64,000 nt of DNA. Origin: Moritella yayanosii. GTDB taxonomy: Bacteria; Pseudomonadota; Gammaproteobacteria; Enterobacterales; Moritellaceae. This document shows positions 9,532 through 18,607 of the stretch, piece after piece (within the stretch, counting starts at the first letter, position 1; every line of letters begins with the position of its first letter). The position numbers and the translations under genes were made by a program. The stretch is taken from contig NZ_LS483250.1 of the NCBI RefSeq assembly GCF_900465055.1, positions 1,736,001 to 1,800,000 of the forward strand. The letters are read 5' to 3'. The notes under the pieces are model-generated. The model was given only the letters and a program-made list of their open reading frames with translations, was not told the origin of the DNA and did no database searches.

Positions 9532-9990
9532 ATGAAATATCTGCGTTTACTTATGCTTGCAACCTTGGTTAACTTAACGGGCTGTGAATTATTAGAAAAA
9601 AACACGGTTTATGATATTAAACAACCAAAAACATTCCCGGTACTTAAAGCGATTGGCTATGCGGCTTTAAGTTCTCAGCCAGGCAATAGTGACAGTGAAC
9701 GTATGCTTAATGCCATGCGCGCATCTAAATTAGATGCTTATCGAGAATTAGCAGAGCAAGTAAGTGGCCAAAAAATTTACAGTGATACCAGTTACAGATC
9801 GCGAACACTGCAAGGCGAAACAATGGAGGCATCGGTATCCGGTACTATCCGTGGTGCACGTGTAGTACAAACCTACCCAGTTAATGACGATGTCTACGCA
9901 ACTGAGTTAGAACTCGATTTTAAACGTGTTTTTGAGTTATATGAAAATACCTCAGCAATGCCGACTCGCGTACAAAAAACCCGTTATTAA
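9532..9990 (+). CDS. flgP: Flagellar outer-membrane lipoprotein FlgP (LPP20 family)
   Basis: A 152-residue lipoprotein (LTGCELL lipobox). The mature part matches the FlgP/LPP20 domain: AIGYAALSSQPG, then ASKLDAYRELAEQVSGQKIYSDT, ending in a beta strand region VYATELELDFKRVF. FlgP forms part of the H ring or basal disc around the flagellar rod. It sits directly after flgO and is probably translated from the same mRNA. Confidence 0.87.
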   Translation: MKYLRLLMLATLVNLTGCELLEKNTVYDIKQPKTFPVLKAIGYAALSSQPGNSDSERMLNAMRASKLDAYRELAEQVSGQKIYSDTSYRSRTLQGETMEASVSGTIRGARVVQTYPVNDDVYATELELDFKRVFELYENTSAMPTRVQKTRY

Positions 9991-10098
9991 GCACCATCAG
10001 ATATACGATAAGTTGAAATGAAAACTACTCGGTATTTTTCACTAAATTCACGCTGCAGTGCAGTAATGAACCGTACTGCCAAGCTCTTCAATTCAAGA

Positions 10099-10965
10099 TC
10101 AACGCACTATTAAAGCTACTGAATATAATGCGCTCCACAGTAATACCAGCATCGAAGTTTGTGCTAGCTGTGCGTTTAATTGTTTACCATCACGTTGGTA
10201 TATCGCAATACACAAAGCCAACTGAACGGGCAATAACAACAGCATTAGCAACCCTTGATAGCGATCAATAACAAGCAACACCGATGGCAATAACACAGTG
10301 AAACAATAAAGGTGCTTACTTGCTTTCACGCCCAAGCGCGTCGCTAACGTAAATTTTTGAGCTCGACAATCAGACACTACATCACGAATGTTATTCACCA
10401 ACATGATCGCCACAACGACAAAACCGACCTGACTAGCCGGAATAAAGACATCAAACGTCAGCACTTGGGTTTGTAAATAATAACTGCCGACCACAGCCAA
10501 CCAACCGAAATAAAGAAAAACAGCCACTTCGCCAAGCCCATGTGACGCTAATGGCCGTGGACCACCACTATAAATATACACGCCAACCAGCGATAATATG
10601 CCTAACACGACGTAAGGCCAACCACCGACGTAGATAAGATAACTGCCACTGACAATAGCAAGTAAACACATTGCTATAATGCCAAAGCGTAAATGCGCTG
10701 CAGATATCAGCCCTTTCTGTAATGCACGATCGGGGCCTAATCGATCTTCACCATCGACACCACTTTTACCATCAAAATAATCATTAGAAAGATTCACCGC
10801 AATTTGTAGAGCCATACAACAAACCATGCACAATACGGCGATATAAAAACTGAACTTAACTGGCGAGTCGACCCAAGCCAGTGTTTGTCCAAGAAAAATA
10901 ACTGCTAATGCCACCAACAGTGTTTTCGGACGTGTAACAAGAAACCAAGAAGATAATGTAGTCAT
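10099..10965 (-). CDS. menA: 1,4-dihydroxy-2-naphthoate polyprenyltransferase
   Basis: A 288-residue UbiA-family membrane enzyme with about eight helices. It joins a polyprenyl chain to DHNA with loss of CO2, giving demethylmenaquinone. The first Asp-rich motif is NLSNDYFDGKSGVDGEDR and the second is NNIRDVVSD; the opening WFLVTRPKTLL is typical of MenA. It stands alone here, with no other men genes beside it. Menaquinone supply fits the menaquinol-type fumarate reductase at the left end of the window. Confidence 0.9.
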   Translation of the reverse strand: MTTLSSWFLVTRPKTLLVALAVIFLGQTLAWVDSPVKFSFYIAVLCMVCCMALQIAVNLSNDYFDGKSGVDGEDRLGPDRALQKGLISAAHLRFGIIAMCLLAIVSGSYLIYVGGWPYVVLGILSLVGVYIYSGGPRPLASHGLGEVAVFLYFGWLAVVGSYYLQTQVLTFDVFIPASQVGFVVVAIMLVNNIRDVVSDCRAQKFTLATRLGVKASKHLYCFTVLLPSVLLVIDRYQGLLMLLLLPVQLALCIAIYQRDGKQLNAQLAQTSMLVLLWSALYSVALIVR

Positions 10966-11009
10966 AACATTTAGACATGCGAAAAATAGATAAAATCAGC
11001 ATAAAATAC

Positions 11010-11192
11010 CTATTTAGTAATGTCTACTGTTATTGTTTGATTAACAAGGTCATTCCAACGGGAATGACCTAACACAATAGTCTGGCCTGAAGGCACAGTA
11101 TGAGTTGCCCGATTTGAGCTTACCACTGCACTTAACTGTAAATATACGATGAACATAGCTAGTATAAAGAGAGTAAGCAGCACAAAGTACAC
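11010..11192 (-). CDS. Possible small membrane protein
   Basis: A 60-codon reading frame from GTG with one N-terminal hydrophobic helix and a polar tail. There is no clear ribosome site and no family I recognise. It lies between menA and another short frame. It may not be a gene. Confidence 0.22.
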   Translation of the reverse strand: MYFVLLTLFILAMFIVYLQLSAVVSSNRATHTVPSGQTIVLGHSRWNDLVNQTITVDITK

Positions 11193-11277
11193 TTTTTGGC
11201 TGTCTTGGTGATTAAGAATTTATATATTCCTTTATAATGTTTACAGGACAACTCGAGTATTTTACGGCTGTCAGATT

Positions 11278-11475
11278 ATGTTATTATCGATATCTTTAAT
11301 CCACACTCTCTATAAGGCTCTCTCTATTATGCTTATTTCTTTCTTTGTTGGCGTTACCTTAGTTGTTTACATTAAACAAAAAGCACTGAAACCAAATTCA
11401 AAAGATACGATAATAATGTTAATTGCTGATGGTTATAAAGCACTTATCGATGACGTTAAAAAAGTAATGACATAA
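11278..11475 (+). CDS. Possible small membrane protein
   Basis: A 65-codon frame with one hydrophobic segment (about residues 15-32) and a charged tail. No strong ribosome site is visible before ATG 11278 and I know of no matching family. It is kept as a candidate only. Confidence 0.25.
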   Translation: MLLSISLIHTLYKALSIMLISFFVGVTLVVYIKQKALKPNSKDTIIMLIADGYKALIDDVKKVMT

Positions 11476-11724
11476 TTGCACAGTAATAACAGAATCATCA
11501 ACAGTATCTCTCTTTAGTTACACAAAGTTCATTTAATCGACAGAATAACCGATTAAAAAACATATCATAGTCAATATAACTAAGGATTTATCAATATAAA
11601 GTATGTATGGCTTTACATTTCATGTTTGACCGATAGACTGACCTCTTTTAGCGAGGCTAACGGATGCTAAATTAGCACCCTGTTATGCTACACAATACGA
11701 CACAGAAAGCAGAGGACGTCAATT

Positions 11725-12984
11725 TTGAGTAATACTGAATCAGTAGATACACCCACTTTAGGCCAAAAATTATGGTTTAATTTACCGCTTTGGCAAAAAA
11801 TTGTTATCGGTATGATCCTTGGTATTACCGTTGGTCTCATTTTTGGTGAAGATGCTGTTGTCCTAAAACCAATCGGTTCATTCTTTGTTAACACCATTAA
11901 AATGTTAATTGTACCGCTGGTTTTCTGTTCCATTATTGTTGGTATTACGTCAATGCAAGACACCAATAAAATGGGCCGCATTGGTTTTAAAGCCGTTATG
12001 TTTTATCTTATTTCAACCGCGGTGGCGATCACCATCGGCTTAGTATTAGGTCATGTGCTACAGCCTGGCGCGGGTTTAGGACTTGTTGCTCAACAAGTTG
12101 AAGTAGTAAAAGAAACATCATCACTCGTAGATACAATCGTTGCGTTAGTACCCACTAACCCAGTAAGTGCGCTTGCTCAGGGTCATATCCTCCAAATTAT
12201 TGTCTTTGCTGTTGCCCTTGGCGTCTCACTCACACTGATTGGTGAAAAAGGAAAACCAGCTATAGCACTGTTCGAAAGCCTGGCAGAAGCAATGTACAAG
12301 CTAACCGATCTCGTGATGAAACTCGCACCGTACGGTGTATTTGCGTTAATGGCATGGGTGGCAGGTAAATTTGGTTTAGCACTGCTATTACCACTCGTTA
12401 AAGTAATAGGTGCGGTTTACCTTGGTAGCATCTTGCATGTGTTAGGTGTTTATAGCGCATTAATTCTATTTATTGCAAAACTAAGTCCAATACAATATTT
12501 CCGCGGCATTGTTGATGCACAAGTTGTTGCTTTCACCACCACATCAAGTGCAGGTACGTTACCAGTATCAATGAAATGTGCACGTGAGAACCTTGGTGTA
12601 TCGAAAGGTGTATCAAGCTTTGTATTGCCACTAGGCACAACCATTAATATGGACGGCACCGCGCTTTACCAGGGTGTAACGACATTATTCGTCGCGCAAG
12701 CATTTGGGATTGATTTAGGCATGCCTGAATACATCACAATCATCTTGACAGCGACATTGGCGTCAATTGGTACTGCAGGCGTTCCAGGGGCGGGGTTGAT
12801 TATGCTAACGTTAGTGCTTACTACGGTTGGTCTGCCTGTTGAAGGTGTAGCACTGATTGCCGGTATCGACCGTATTCTTGATATGGCACGTACCACAGTG
12901 AATATCTCTGGTGACATCGCCGCATCTGTGATCATTGCGAAATCAGAAAACGAATTAGATATCACGATTTATAACGCAAAATAG
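11725..12984 (+). CDS. Dicarboxylate/amino acid:cation symporter (DAACS family)
   Basis: A 419-residue transporter of the DctA/GltP fold with eight helices and two re-entrant loops. The serine-rich hairpin HP1 reads TTSSAGTLPVSM, TM7 carries LPLGTTINMDGTALY, HP2 is GTAGVPGAGLIM, and TM8 has RILDMARTTVNISGD with the substrate-binding Arg and Asn. It imports dicarboxylates or acidic amino acids with sodium or protons; the sequence does not settle which. The start is TTG at 11725, chosen because AGAGGA precedes it and no better ATG lies near. A terminator follows at 13092. Confidence 0.87.
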   Translation: MSNTESVDTPTLGQKLWFNLPLWQKIVIGMILGITVGLIFGEDAVVLKPIGSFFVNTIKMLIVPLVFCSIIVGITSMQDTNKMGRIGFKAVMFYLISTAVAITIGLVLGHVLQPGAGLGLVAQQVEVVKETSSLVDTIVALVPTNPVSALAQGHILQIIVFAVALGVSLTLIGEKGKPAIALFESLAEAMYKLTDLVMKLAPYGVFALMAWVAGKFGLALLLPLVKVIGAVYLGSILHVLGVYSALILFIAKLSPIQYFRGIVDAQVVAFTTTSSAGTLPVSMKCARENLGVSKGVSSFVLPLGTTINMDGTALYQGVTTLFVAQAFGIDLGMPEYITIILTATLASIGTAGVPGAGLIMLTLVLTTVGLPVEGVALIAGIDRILDMARTTVNISGDIAASVIIAKSENELDITIYNAK

Positions 12985-13091
12985 TGATAACGTGATATCA
13001 CCAAAATGACCGATGATGAACGAACAACCGTCGTCAATTAGATCAACCAAGGCGCGAAAATTTAAACGCTTAACGGTCCGTATAAAACGAT

Positions 13092-13126
13092 AAACGCTAC
13101 CCACAACATTGCGGGGTAGCGTTTTA
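13092..13126 (+). terminator. Terminator after the symporter gene
   Basis: An 11-bp perfect stem (AAACGCTACCC / GGGTAGCGTTT) with an 11-base loop, followed by TTTT. It is about 105 bp after the symporter stop. Confidence 0.75.
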
Positions 13127-13196
13127 ACAAGATCAATGGAACAAAAACCCTCCAAACTTGTCCTAACGCTAGATAAAATCATAATAAGTTGCGTTA

Positions 13197-13769
13197 ATGG
13201 AACAATTAAACAATCACCTCTTTTCGACCATCAATCAGTTTGCTGGACAAAATCAATACTTCGACTACATGTTCATGTTTTTTGCTGAAGCAATGCCTTA
13301 CCTCTTTATCGTATTGGTTATCGCCGCATGGTTTCGCAGTAAGCAACAAACAAAACGTTACCTGATTGGCGCGACATTAACATCCCTTGTTGGTATCACA
13401 ATCAATTCGCTGATTGCACAAGTTTATTTTCACCCGCGCCCATTTATGAACGATTTAGGCACGACGCTTGTCACTCATACACCAAGTACATCTTTTCCCT
13501 CTGATCACACTACATTTATGTTTTGTATCGCCTTTAGTTTACTGTGCCATCAAGCAACAAGAACAGTCGCATTAGGATTGACGATATTAGCCGTTATCGG
13601 GGGCTTATCTCGGGTATATATAGGCGTGCACTTTCCATTCGACATAGCCGCCGCAGCGGTTGTCAGTGGTTTTGCAGCAATGGTAGTACATGCCGCGCGT
13701 TATAAACTGCGGGCATGCTACAACATGATTATTGCTACAGGGGAAGTCTTAACAATACGGATGTTATAA
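13197..13769 (+). CDS. PAP2-family phosphatase, probable undecaprenyl-diphosphatase
   Basis: A 190-residue integral membrane phosphatase with the three PAP2 motifs: FHPRPF (motif 1, Arg), PSTSFPSDHTT (motif 2, His) and SRVYIGVHFPFD (motif 3, Arg and His). The layout, size and N-terminal start match BcrC-type enzymes that recycle undecaprenyl diphosphate for cell-wall synthesis, acting on the outer face of the inner membrane. A phosphatidylglycerophosphatase role is possible. It is monocistronic, between two hairpins. Confidence 0.8.
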   Translation: MEQLNNHLFSTINQFAGQNQYFDYMFMFFAEAMPYLFIVLVIAAWFRSKQQTKRYLIGATLTSLVGITINSLIAQVYFHPRPFMNDLGTTLVTHTPSTSFPSDHTTFMFCIAFSLLCHQATRTVALGLTILAVIGGLSRVYIGVHFPFDIAAAAVVSGFAAMVVHAARYKLRACYNMIIATGEVLTIRML

Positions 13770-13791
13770 ATTAGATGATAAAATGAGAGGG

Positions 13792-13821
13792 TAACCAGCA
13801 ATGCTTGAGTATTGCTGGTTA
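13792..13821. terminator. Bidirectional terminator between convergent genes
   Basis: A perfect 11-bp inverted repeat (TAACCAGCAAT / ATTGCTGGTTA, 8-base loop) between the ends of the PAP2 gene (+) and the HD-GYP gene (-). It lacks a long T run on either side. Confidence 0.6.
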
Positions 13822-13838
13822 TTACGCTTTACTAATCG

Positions 13839-15011
13839 TTACGCTTCACTGACTAAGAAACGCATGATCTCTGCCATGTCTAAGTTAAAATCATCCGCTC
13901 TGACCGACTCAGCAATACCATCATCTACCATCGACAGATCAATCTGATTCAAATTTTCAAAATCTAGCTTGTCTAAACTATAAAACGAGTGCACTTTAGG
14001 ACGAGTAGGATCAGTTTTATTATAACTTTCAACAATCGCTAAACGATTAGAATTTAATTTAACCAGTGAACCAACCGGATACACGCCCATGCATTTAATA
14101 AAGGCATGGACTAAGTCCAAATCTAATTGTCCGTCGTGAGCAAGACTTAGCAGAATAGAGAAGGATTTTAACTGGGTCAAACCTTCCTTATAACAGCGGT
14201 TGGCCGTTAGTGCATCATAGATATCACAGATAGACAGCATTCTGCCATAGCGAGATATTTTCTGCCCTGTTAAACCGAACGGATAACCTTCACCATTTAA
14301 TTTTTCATGATGAAAAGCGGCAACATCTAAGCTGGCTTTCGAAATACCCGGAATTGATTTAATAATATCGATAGAGTGATTGACATGTAGTTTCATAATA
14401 TCAAACTCATCAGCGGTCAATTTACCCGGCTTATGCAGGATATGGTCCGGTGTGCGTATCTTGCCGATATCATGCAAAAAAGCACCAATAGCGAGCTCTT
14501 CGGTATCCGCTTTGTTAATCCTTAAATAACGACAAAATAACGCCATTAACATAGATACCGCAAATGAATGCTCTAACAAATACTCATCTTTATTACGGAT
14601 ATTAACCGCGCACATTAACGCGTCAGAATTGGTAAATATGGTCTCAATTAATTCACTAGTGAGCGTTTTAACTGACAGAAGGTCTATTTCCATTCCTGCT
14701 TCAATGTGCTGAAACATTCTCTTCTGGATTTCTTTAGACGTTGAGATAAGCGCTTTAGCTTGCGTCATCTTCACACTGAAATTACGTTTACGTTCAAGTG
14801 TATCAACACGTAAAGCATCCGCCGCCATTTTCGCATCAAATTTTTCGGTATCAACTAATACCCGTTTAATGCCTAATTCAATCAGTTTATTAAGTACAAT
14901 CTCATTTTTCACCGATTCTGCGTGTGTAAGCCTGAAACTGCCGGTTTGAACAGTTATTTTTTCAATGTAAGTACCAACAACAATATCAGTAATATCTTGC
15001 TCTATAAGCAT
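13839..15011 (-). CDS. HD-GYP domain cyclic-di-GMP phosphodiesterase
   Basis: A 390-residue protein. Residues 1-130 form the DUF3391-type domain often found before HD-GYP. About 135-310 are the HD-GYP domain, with the catalytic HDIGK pair, HHEKLNGEGYP (the GYP loop) and further metal-binding His. It is expected to hydrolyse c-di-GMP to pGpG or GMP, favouring motility. No signal peptide or membrane segment is visible, so it is cytoplasmic. The gene stands alone. Confidence 0.87.
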   Translation of the reverse strand: MLIEQDITDIVVGTYIEKITVQTGSFRLTHAESVKNEIVLNKLIELGIKRVLVDTEKFDAKMAADALRVDTLERKRNFSVKMTQAKALISTSKEIQKRMFQHIEAGMEIDLLSVKTLTSELIETIFTNSDALMCAVNIRNKDEYLLEHSFAVSMLMALFCRYLRINKADTEELAIGAFLHDIGKIRTPDHILHKPGKLTADEFDIMKLHVNHSIDIIKSIPGISKASLDVAAFHHEKLNGEGYPFGLTGQKISRYGRMLSICDIYDALTANRCYKEGLTQLKSFSILLSLAHDGQLDLDLVHAFIKCMGVYPVGSLVKLNSNRLAIVESYNKTDPTRPKVHSFYSLDKLDFENLNQIDLSMVDDGIAESVRADDFNLDMAEIMRFLVSEA

Positions 15012-15228
15012 TATAACGAACTCAAGAAAGGTGACCGTTTCAATAATAGTATTTTATCACTATATAACCTGCAAATAAACCCAATAACCGACCCGTTCTT
15101 TATGCTAATACTACAATCTGCATTTTATGCTCAAGGTACATAGCTTGTTGATGCCGCTATTATATGCCTAGCTTTTAGTTAAATAATCTGTATATTTTCA
15201 ACATTAAGTTAAGAAAAGTTGAACAAGT

Positions 15229-16131
15229 ATGAATCTATCTTTAAAGCAATTACGTGTTTTTGTTGCCGTCAGCCAGCAACAAAGTATTACCCACGCAGCA
15301 AAAACATTATTTCTAACCAAAGCCGCGATAAGCATGGCGCTAGGCGAACTTGAGAATCAGTTGGGGCAACAATTATTTGATCGTACCAATAACCGCTTAC
15401 ATCTAAACCCTTACGGTCAACGTTTATTACCTATCGCTGATGAATTACTGCAACGCGCAGCCAGCATTGACACCTTATTCCAACAATCAGGTCAACTCAT
15501 TGGTGAGCTTGCCATTGGTGCCAGTGAAACCATAGGTAACCAGTTATGTCCTTGGCTGCTTGCTCAATTCATTCAAATGACAGCACATACCCAACAAACA
15601 CTGCATATCAGCAACAGCGCAAATATTGCTGATATGATATTAAGTTACCGACTGGATATCGGGCTTATCGAAGGTGATGCGAAGCACAGTGACATTGAAA
15701 CAATCCCTTGGCTAAAAGATGAAATGTGCATTATTGTCGCCTCACATCACCCATTGCTGAAAAATACCAGCTTAACGCTGCCTGACTTAAGCGACAATAC
15801 TTGGGTATTACGCGAGCCAGGTTCAGGAAGTCGGGCTTTCTTTGAAAGCCACATTGCCCCCTCGGTTTCACAATGGCAGCTGGCCTACGAGCTAAACTCG
15901 ATCGAAGCACAACTTAACTTTGTCGCCGCTGGATTAGGTCTGGCCTGCGTCTCTAAATTCAGTGCAACACATGCCTTGGCCAATGATCGTGTGCGAATAT
16001 TGCAACTAGATAACAAATTAGAACGACAATACAAAATAATTATGCATAAACAGAAATACAAAAGTGAATTAATATCCGCGTTTATCAACTTTAGCCAACA
16101 GTGGGATGCGACAGCCTTAATCACCACATAA
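15229..16131 (+). CDS. LysR-family transcriptional regulator
   Basis: A 300-residue regulator. The N-terminal winged helix-turn-helix (LKQLRVFVAVSQQQSITHAAKTL, then AISMALGELENQLGQQLF) is followed by a full substrate-binding domain ending in KFSATHALANDRVRIL. The N-terminal part resembles the YeiE/CysB-like group. Its target is not obvious because the next downstream gene is degraded. A promoter-like AT-rich stretch precedes it. Confidence 0.87.
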   Translation: MNLSLKQLRVFVAVSQQQSITHAAKTLFLTKAAISMALGELENQLGQQLFDRTNNRLHLNPYGQRLLPIADELLQRAASIDTLFQQSGQLIGELAIGASETIGNQLCPWLLAQFIQMTAHTQQTLHISNSANIADMILSYRLDIGLIEGDAKHSDIETIPWLKDEMCIIVASHHPLLKNTSLTLPDLSDNTWVLREPGSGSRAFFESHIAPSVSQWQLAYELNSIEAQLNFVAAGLGLACVSKFSATHALANDRVRILQLDNKLERQYKIIMHKQKYKSELISAFINFSQQWDATALITT

Positions 16132-16220
16132 CGCATTATAAAATCAGTGATTACCACCAGCGACCAGCAAAAAATACGCTAGTATTAATACCATATAGGC
16201 TGATGATTTAAGGCAATTAA

Positions 16221-16645
16221 ATGTTGAATGGACGCATGTTATCTACCCAGTTTCGGTTCGGGCTATGGCTTAAATTAGGAATAGGGATAGTCGTTAGCCA
16301 AGCGAATGCCCATGATGCGCCTGTACACGCGATGCCATAAATGCCCTCACAAGCTATTATTGTCAATCAGCCGTGGCCAAGCTCAATCACGAACAACAGC
16401 AACTCAGCTTAAAAAATCATAATTTACTACTACAACTTCAAGATTTACATGTAAAATACGATCATATCATTAACAACTATACTTTTAATCCTAAATTTTA
16501 GGTACAAAAAGGAGTAGTAAACGCGATTCCAGTCGTAATCATTAATGACATTATTACGCCTGAACACATCACCAACCTAGCTGGGAATTTCAGGATAAAG
16601 TATACTTACTTCTTTGATATCAAATATTCAAATAGCGGTTGCTAG
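16221..16645 (+). pseudogene. Decayed reading frame after the LysR gene (unknown exported protein)
   Basis: ATG 16221 opens a 39-codon frame that looks like a signal peptide (WLKLGIGIVVSQANAHDA) and stops at 16338. The frame offset by two continues from about 16325 as SYYCQSAVAKLNHEQQQL, rich in Gln and Leu like a coiled coil, hits a TAG at 16499 and reads on to 16645. One frameshift and one nonsense change would restore roughly 140 residues. I do not recognise the protein. The whole 16132-16820 interval holds no intact gene. Confidence 0.35.
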
Positions 16646-16694
16646 GCAAACGGTTGAAAGGAATAAAAGTACCCTTGCCAAATAAGTACACATA

Positions 16695-16723
16695 AAACTC
16701 AAACTCGTGCGAAGCTTGAGTTT
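16695..16723. terminator. Weak hairpin, possible terminator
   Basis: An 8-bp inverted repeat (AAACTCAA / TTGAGTTT) after the decayed frame and about 100 bp before the TetR-family gene. No strong T run follows. Confidence 0.35.
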
Positions 16724-16820
16724 CCGTGCTAAGACCATTAAACAAATAACTAACTCTAGGGTCAAGTTTTCATGTGGCTTTCATTAATGTCTATAACTTT
16801 ATAGAAGTAACTGCGAAGGG

Positions 16821-17471
16821 ATGAATATAAGTATGTCTACCATACGGAAGAAAAACGAAGCAAAGATTTTAAAGGCTGCCAGTCAAGTGTTTGCCAGTGA
16901 AGGTTACGCAGCAACAAAAACCATTGATATCGCGAAACTTGCCGGTGTACCTAAGGCCAATGTCTATTATTATTTTGGTAATAAAGAGACGCTATACTCC
17001 GCTGTATTGGAAACGATCATTGAACCATTACTCAGCGCAACCCATCCGATTGAAACCATCGATAACCCCGCTATCGCCTTAACCGAATACATCAAAACCA
17101 AGTTAATCATTTCTCGAGATTATCCTTATGCATCGAAAGTATTTGCCAATGAGATCATGCGTGGTTCGCCATTATTATCACCTGAAATACGTCAGCGTTT
17201 AATGAATCAAAGTACCTTTTTACTGGATAAGTTTACGCAGTGGATTGACGCGGGTCAGATGGATGACGTATCACCACACCATTTGTTATTCATGATCTGG
17301 TCTTCGACCCAAACTTATGCCGACTTTAGCTGGCAGATTAATGCCGTGATGGGGAAATCATCACTGGCAGCCAGTGATTATGATGATGCGGCGCGTCTCA
17401 TCAGCCAACTGGTTCTAAAAGGCTGTAATGTACGCACTGGTGATGATACCGCGGTATCGACTTCCGGTTAG
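16821..17471 (+). CDS. TetR-family regulator, RutR-like
   Basis: A 216-residue regulator. Residues 10-55 form the TetR helix-turn-helix (AKILKAASQVFASEGYAATKT, then AGVPKANVYYYFGNKETLY). The C-terminal half resembles the YcdC/RutR ligand domain (NEIMRGSPLLSPEIRQRL, FMIWSSTQTYADFSWQI). RutR controls pyrimidine and purine breakdown in E. coli; here guanine deaminase lies 2.3 kb away but across two glycosyltransferase genes, so a link is only a guess. ATG 16833 is an alternative start, because the GAAGGG motif abuts ATG 16821 directly. Confidence 0.8.
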   Translation: MNISMSTIRKKNEAKILKAASQVFASEGYAATKTIDIAKLAGVPKANVYYYFGNKETLYSAVLETIIEPLLSATHPIETIDNPAIALTEYIKTKLIISRDYPYASKVFANEIMRGSPLLSPEIRQRLMNQSTFLLDKFTQWIDAGQMDDVSPHHLLFMIWSSTQTYADFSWQINAVMGKSSLAASDYDDAARLISQLVLKGCNVRTGDDTAVSTSG

Positions 17472-18400
17472 GCACTCGGGCTTAAAATTATTTTTTTTAT
17501 ATCGCCTAAGCCATTTTTAATACGACGAATTTGAGGGTTAAGTAAAAAAGCATAACCCTCATAACGCAGCGCACGCATAAATTTCTTCTGCGTACGATAA
17601 TAGTCGGCATACCCTTCTTTTAATTTGGCTTCAGCCAACGTAAACGTATGCTTGCTTAATCCAATCTCACGCTGCTTATAATCGCTAATTATCTGTTCAA
17701 TACACTCCAAGTGTTGTAAACGCTTACTATTAGTCTGGGTAATAGAACCGTTACGCATAAGATAACCAGTATAACTTTTGGTTAAGACTGCCACTTCAAA
17801 GTGCTCACAAATTTTCAGCCACAACTGCCAATCTTCGCAATAACTCATATTCACATCAAACAAGCCCACAGTCTCAAACACAGATGCTTTGACCATCACG
17901 GTTGATGTACCTACCACATTATGAGCCAACACCTGAGCTAAGGGTTGTTTGATATAATGGCTAGGCGACGTCACATCGGTAAATTGATTCCAATAACCGA
18001 AACAATCGACAATGTACTGGTACTGTTCGTTCATATGGTCATAATTAGTAAATGACATCGCCACAGTCGGATTCGCCTCATGCAATGCTAACTGCGCCGA
18101 GAGTTTGCCGGGATACCAATAATCATCAGCATCTAAAAATGCAATATACGCACCCTCGGCTTGCTCTATCGCGGTATTACGCGCACCCGACGCACCCAGC
18201 CCCGAAGTGGTAATAACCTTAACGCAAGCTTCCTGCTGAGTTAAAGATTCCAGGTATTGAGCGGTCTCATCACTGCTATTATCATTGACAATAATGATTT
18301 CGACATCGCTTCGGTCTTGGTCAAAAATACTATTTATCGCTTTTGGCAAATATGTCACACAGTTATAACTCGGAATAATCACAGACACTGTATACCCCAT
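17468..18400 (-). CDS. Family 2 glycosyltransferase
   Basis: A 310-residue GT-A fold enzyme: VSVIIPSYNCVTYLPKAINS, IIIVNDNSSDET, the metal-binding AYIAFLDADDYW, and MSYCEDWQLWLKI further on. It transfers a sugar from a nucleotide donor to an unknown acceptor, probably a surface polysaccharide. It converges on the TetR gene with a 4-bp overlap of the two ends and diverges from the GT4 gene at 18608. No large polysaccharide cluster surrounds it. Confidence 0.87.
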   Translation of the reverse strand: MGYTVSVIIPSYNCVTYLPKAINSIFDQDRSDVEIIIVNDNSSDETAQYLESLTQQEACVKVITTSGLGASGARNTAIEQAEGAYIAFLDADDYWYPGKLSAQLALHEANPTVAMSFTNYDHMNEQYQYIVDCFGYWNQFTDVTSPSHYIKQPLAQVLAHNVVGTSTVMVKASVFETVGLFDVNMSYCEDWQLWLKICEHFEVAVLTKSYTGYLMRNGSITQTNSKRLQHLECIEQIISDYKQREIGLSKHTFTLAEAKLKEGYADYYRTQKKFMRALRYEGYAFLLNPQIRRIKNGLGDIKKIILSPSA

Positions 18401-18607
18401 AACACCACCCTTATGTATCTGCCGACACCGACGTTGAGTGCCCAGAACAAAAATTACATTTATATACTATTATTTATCAAAGGCGTATTTATTTATCAAA
18501 GATTTAATTTTTATCAATTCATGTTGATAAGCCTAGTTAAGAAATTTATTCTTGGATGTCAGATTAATAAAATTATGGACAATCGAATACAGAAAGAAGG
18601 ATCTGAG

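Noticed and set aside
18257-18607. In-frame extension of the GT4 gene
   Set aside because: It overlaps the opposite GT2 gene and the family starts at 18608 with a good ribosome site.
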